From NCBI GenBank assembly GCA_019429105.1, contig JAHYJE010000006.1, forward strand, positions 1 through 64,000: a stretch of DNA of 64,000 nucleotides. Reading direction: 5' to 3'. Source of the stretch: Syntrophobacterales bacterium. GTDB taxonomy: Bacteria; Desulfobacterota; Syntrophia; Syntrophales; UBA5619. Positions 62,423-64,000 of this stretch are shown here, piece by piece (positions within the stretch are counted from its first letter, which is position 1; every line of letters starts with the position of its first letter). The position numbers and the translations under genes are program-made. Under the pieces are notes generated by a model. The model saw only the letters and a list, made by a program, of their open reading frames with translations. It had not been told where the DNA came from and made no database searches.

Positions 62423-63465
62423 GCAAAGACCTGACATCCGGTGATGGCAGGATATCCGGCAAGGGCCAGTTTCTCGTCTATGAAACGGAAGACGGCCAGG
62501 TCAAAATTGACGTGCGGCTGGAGGATGAGACGGTGTGGCTCACCCAACAACACATGGTCGAACTTTTCCAAAGCTCACAGCAGAACGTTAGCCATCACGT
62601 TCGCTCCATTTACGAGGAAGGCGAACTGGCCCCGGAGTCAACTCACAAAAAATATTTGTCGGTTCGGCGGGAGGGGAACCGGGATGTAAAACGCCTGCTG
62701 GATTATTACAATTTGGATATGATTATCTCCGTGGGCTACCGCGTGAAAAGCCATGTGGCCACCCGTTTCCGCATCTGGGCGACCCAGCGTCTGCGGGAAT
62801 TCATCATCAAAGGCTTTGTGCTGGATGACGAACGCCTGAAAAATCCAGACCAGCCGTTCGACTATTTTGACGAGTTGATGCGCCGCATTCAGGACATTCG
62901 CACCTCCGAGCGGCGCTTCTATCAGAAAATCACCGATATCTATGCCACGAGCATCGACTACGACCCTACCCTGGAGATCAGCATCGACTTTTTCAAAACC
63001 GTCCAGAATAAAATGCACTGGGCCATTACCGGCAAGACGGCGGCGGAAATTATCCATGGGCGGGCCAACAGCGACAGGCCCAACATGGGTTTGACTAGTT
63101 GGCGCGGTTCCAAGGTTCGTAAACAGGACGTGACCATTGCCAAAAACTACCTCACCGAGCAGGAGCTGCTGGCCCTGAACAATCTGGTGGAGCAATACCT
63201 GATCTTCGCCGAAGGCCAGGCCATGCGGCGCATCCCCATGCACATGGCGGACTGGATCAAGAAATTGGATGCCTTCCTGGAAGTCAACGACCGCGATATT
63301 CTTTCGCACGCCGGAACGATTTCACACGAAATGGCCAAGGAGTTAGCTGAAGGCGAATACGAGAAGCTCAATCAGAAGCGGATTCGGCAATATGACCGTC
63401 TCGACGGTGATTTTGATAAAACCATCAAGCGATTGACGAATGGCAAATGGGGAAATAAAACATGA
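62419..63465 (+). CDS. rhuM: RhuM-family protein
   Basis: The 348-residue protein matches the RhuM pattern throughout: TEDGQVKIDVRLEDETVWLTQ, SSQQNVSHHVRSIYEEGELA, LDYYNLDMIISVGYRVKSH and RFRIWATQRLREFIIKGFVLDDERLKNP. RhuM was named as a Salmonella virulence factor but is often encoded inside restriction-modification loci; its biochemical role is unknown. A HTH-like N-terminal part suggests DNA binding. It is coupled on both sides by 4-base overlaps. Confidence 0.92.
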   Translation: MSKDLTSGDGRISGKGQFLVYETEDGQVKIDVRLEDETVWLTQQHMVELFQSSQQNVSHHVRSIYEEGELAPESTHKKYLSVRREGNRDVKRLLDYYNLDMIISVGYRVKSHVATRFRIWATQRLREFIIKGFVLDDERLKNPDQPFDYFDELMRRIQDIRTSERRFYQKITDIYATSIDYDPTLEISIDFFKTVQNKMHWAITGKTAAEIIHGRANSDRPNMGLTSWRGSKVRKQDVTIAKNYLTEQELLALNNLVEQYLIFAEGQAMRRIPMHMADWIKKLDAFLEVNDRDILSHAGTISHEMAKELAEGEYEKLNQKRIRQYDRLDGDFDKTIKRLTNGKWGNKT

Positions 63466-63641
63466 ACCTATCGGGCGATGACAAGCTGCTCCTCGAAGAA
63501 CTTTGCGGACAGAACGGCGTAAGCCATCAAAAAGTACTAAAACTTCTGGAAACGGTTTACGAATACGAATTCAAAGACCGGCGGACCGGCGTTTACGATG
63601 CGTTGCGGGAGATTCTCAAGTGCAAGCCTTCACCGGTGTAG
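63462..63641 (+). CDS. Small DNA-modification-system-associated protein
   Basis: The 59-residue protein (MNLSGDDKLLLEELCGQNG, VYEYEFKDRRTGVYDAL, ILKCKPSPV) starts in an ATGA overlap with rhuM. Short proteins of this type occur in restriction-modification operons and are annotated as modification-system associated; their role is unknown. Confidence 0.8.
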   Translation: MNLSGDDKLLLEELCGQNGVSHQKVLKLLETVYEYEFKDRRTGVYDALREILKCKPSPV

Positions 63642-63652
63642 GAGGAACCGTC

Positions 63653-64000
63653 ATGAACAGCGATAGCGACATTGACCGTTTCGTAAAAGACCCCAGTCTG
63701 TTGATCGAACTTTGCCGCAATGTCATTGACGAAATTGTGGAAACACCTTCCAGTGCGGATACCGCAGAAAAAGAGGCGCAGCTGCTCATCATCGCCCGGA
63801 CGATTGATAGATTGGAGAGGTCCAAGGTAGCAGTACCGGATGTTTTTCGAGCGGAAAAAACGAAGCTCGCGGCGGCAATAGAAGTTCAATCCGAATCTGT
63901 TCGAGCTCTCAGCGATCTTGCAGCTGGCTTCGAGGGGATTGTCAAAGAATTGAAGGGTCGCCTTGAAAGGCACACGTCTCCAGGTATGACTCGAAGGTCA
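63653..64000 (+). CDS. Protein of unknown function, incomplete at the window edge
   Basis: The frame starts at ATG 63653 with GTAGGAGGAA as ribosome binding site and is open for 116 codons to the end of the window. The visible part is helical and charged (FVKDPSLLIELCRNVIDEIV, EKEAQLLIIARTIDRLERSK, AGFEGIVKELKGRLERH). I recognise no domain. It is 11 bp after the small associated protein, so it belongs to the same operon. Confidence 0.75.
   Translation, partial: MNSDSDIDRFVKDPSLLIELCRNVIDEIVETPSSADTAEKEAQLLIIARTIDRLERSKVAVPDVFRAEKTKLAAAIEVQSESVRALSDLAAGFEGIVKELKGRLERHTSPGMTRRS

Overview
The window looks like a chromosomal piece from a strictly anaerobic deltaproteobacterium (Desulfobacterota), most likely in or near the Syntrophales. 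This is inferred from gene content: an ADP-forming acyl-CoA synthetase, a 4-hydroxybutyryl-CoA dehydratase-type protein, a GrdB/PrdB-type selenoprotein, a TRAP/acyl-CoA catabolic cluster, and the ileS-lspA order. There is no rRNA or tRNA and no CRISPR array that I can see.

Layout. 0-2.4 kb: the start of a CDF cation exporter, a repeat element, and a HipB/HipA toxin-antitoxin pair. 2.5-8.1 kb: ileS, lspA and the TrkH/TrkA potassium uptake genes. 8.3-14.5 kb: a minus-strand cluster (acyl-CoA synthetase, amine-dehydrogenase-like protein, D-aminoacylase) facing a selenoprotein gene read through an in-frame UGA with a SECIS-like hairpin. 14.5-28 kb: housekeeping and metabolic genes (APH/ATPase fusion, MFS transporter, glycerate 2-kinase, AbfD-like dehydratase, Dph6-like ATPase, phosphate transport, adenine deaminase, DEAD-box helicase) with a DinJ/RelE-type module.

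28.2-30.6 kb is a graveyard of defence genes: an SNF2 helicase with an internal deletion, the C-terminus of a type III Res subunit joined to a YhcG-type nuclease, and that nuclease gene split by a 175-bp inverted-repeat element with an exact 4-bp target duplication. 30.6-33.3 kb is a sulfur-handling operon (TusA-like, DsrE-like, a NifS-like protein that has lost its PLP lysine, and an IscU fused to a thioredoxin-reductase-like domain). This is the most interesting candidate system in the window. 33.4-36.7 kb: LpxR, DNA polymerase IV without a visible standard start, and a cysteine synthase.

37.2-45.5 kb is one minus-strand catabolic block (TetR regulator, TRAP DctP/Q/M, enoyl-CoA hydratase, acyl-CoA synthetase, MaoC, biotin-type carboxyltransferase) that probably imports, activates and processes an organic acid. 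46-54.6 kb: Hsp20 (with an in-frame piece of the window's repeat family), Lon, a frameshifted Maf, YggS, flavoprotein, MBL hydrolase, amidohydrolase, MutM and ThiM.

55-64 kb is a second defence/mobile region: a frameshifted HigB-like toxin with its antitoxin, a frameshifted small gene, a 156-bp IS21-type remnant cutting the end of abiEii, the AbiE pair with a candidate operator, and an operon with a regulator, a nuclease-methyltransferase fusion, a specificity subunit, RhuM, a 59-aa associated protein and an incomplete gene at the window edge. Function calls rest on motif and family recognition by eye; no database search was run.
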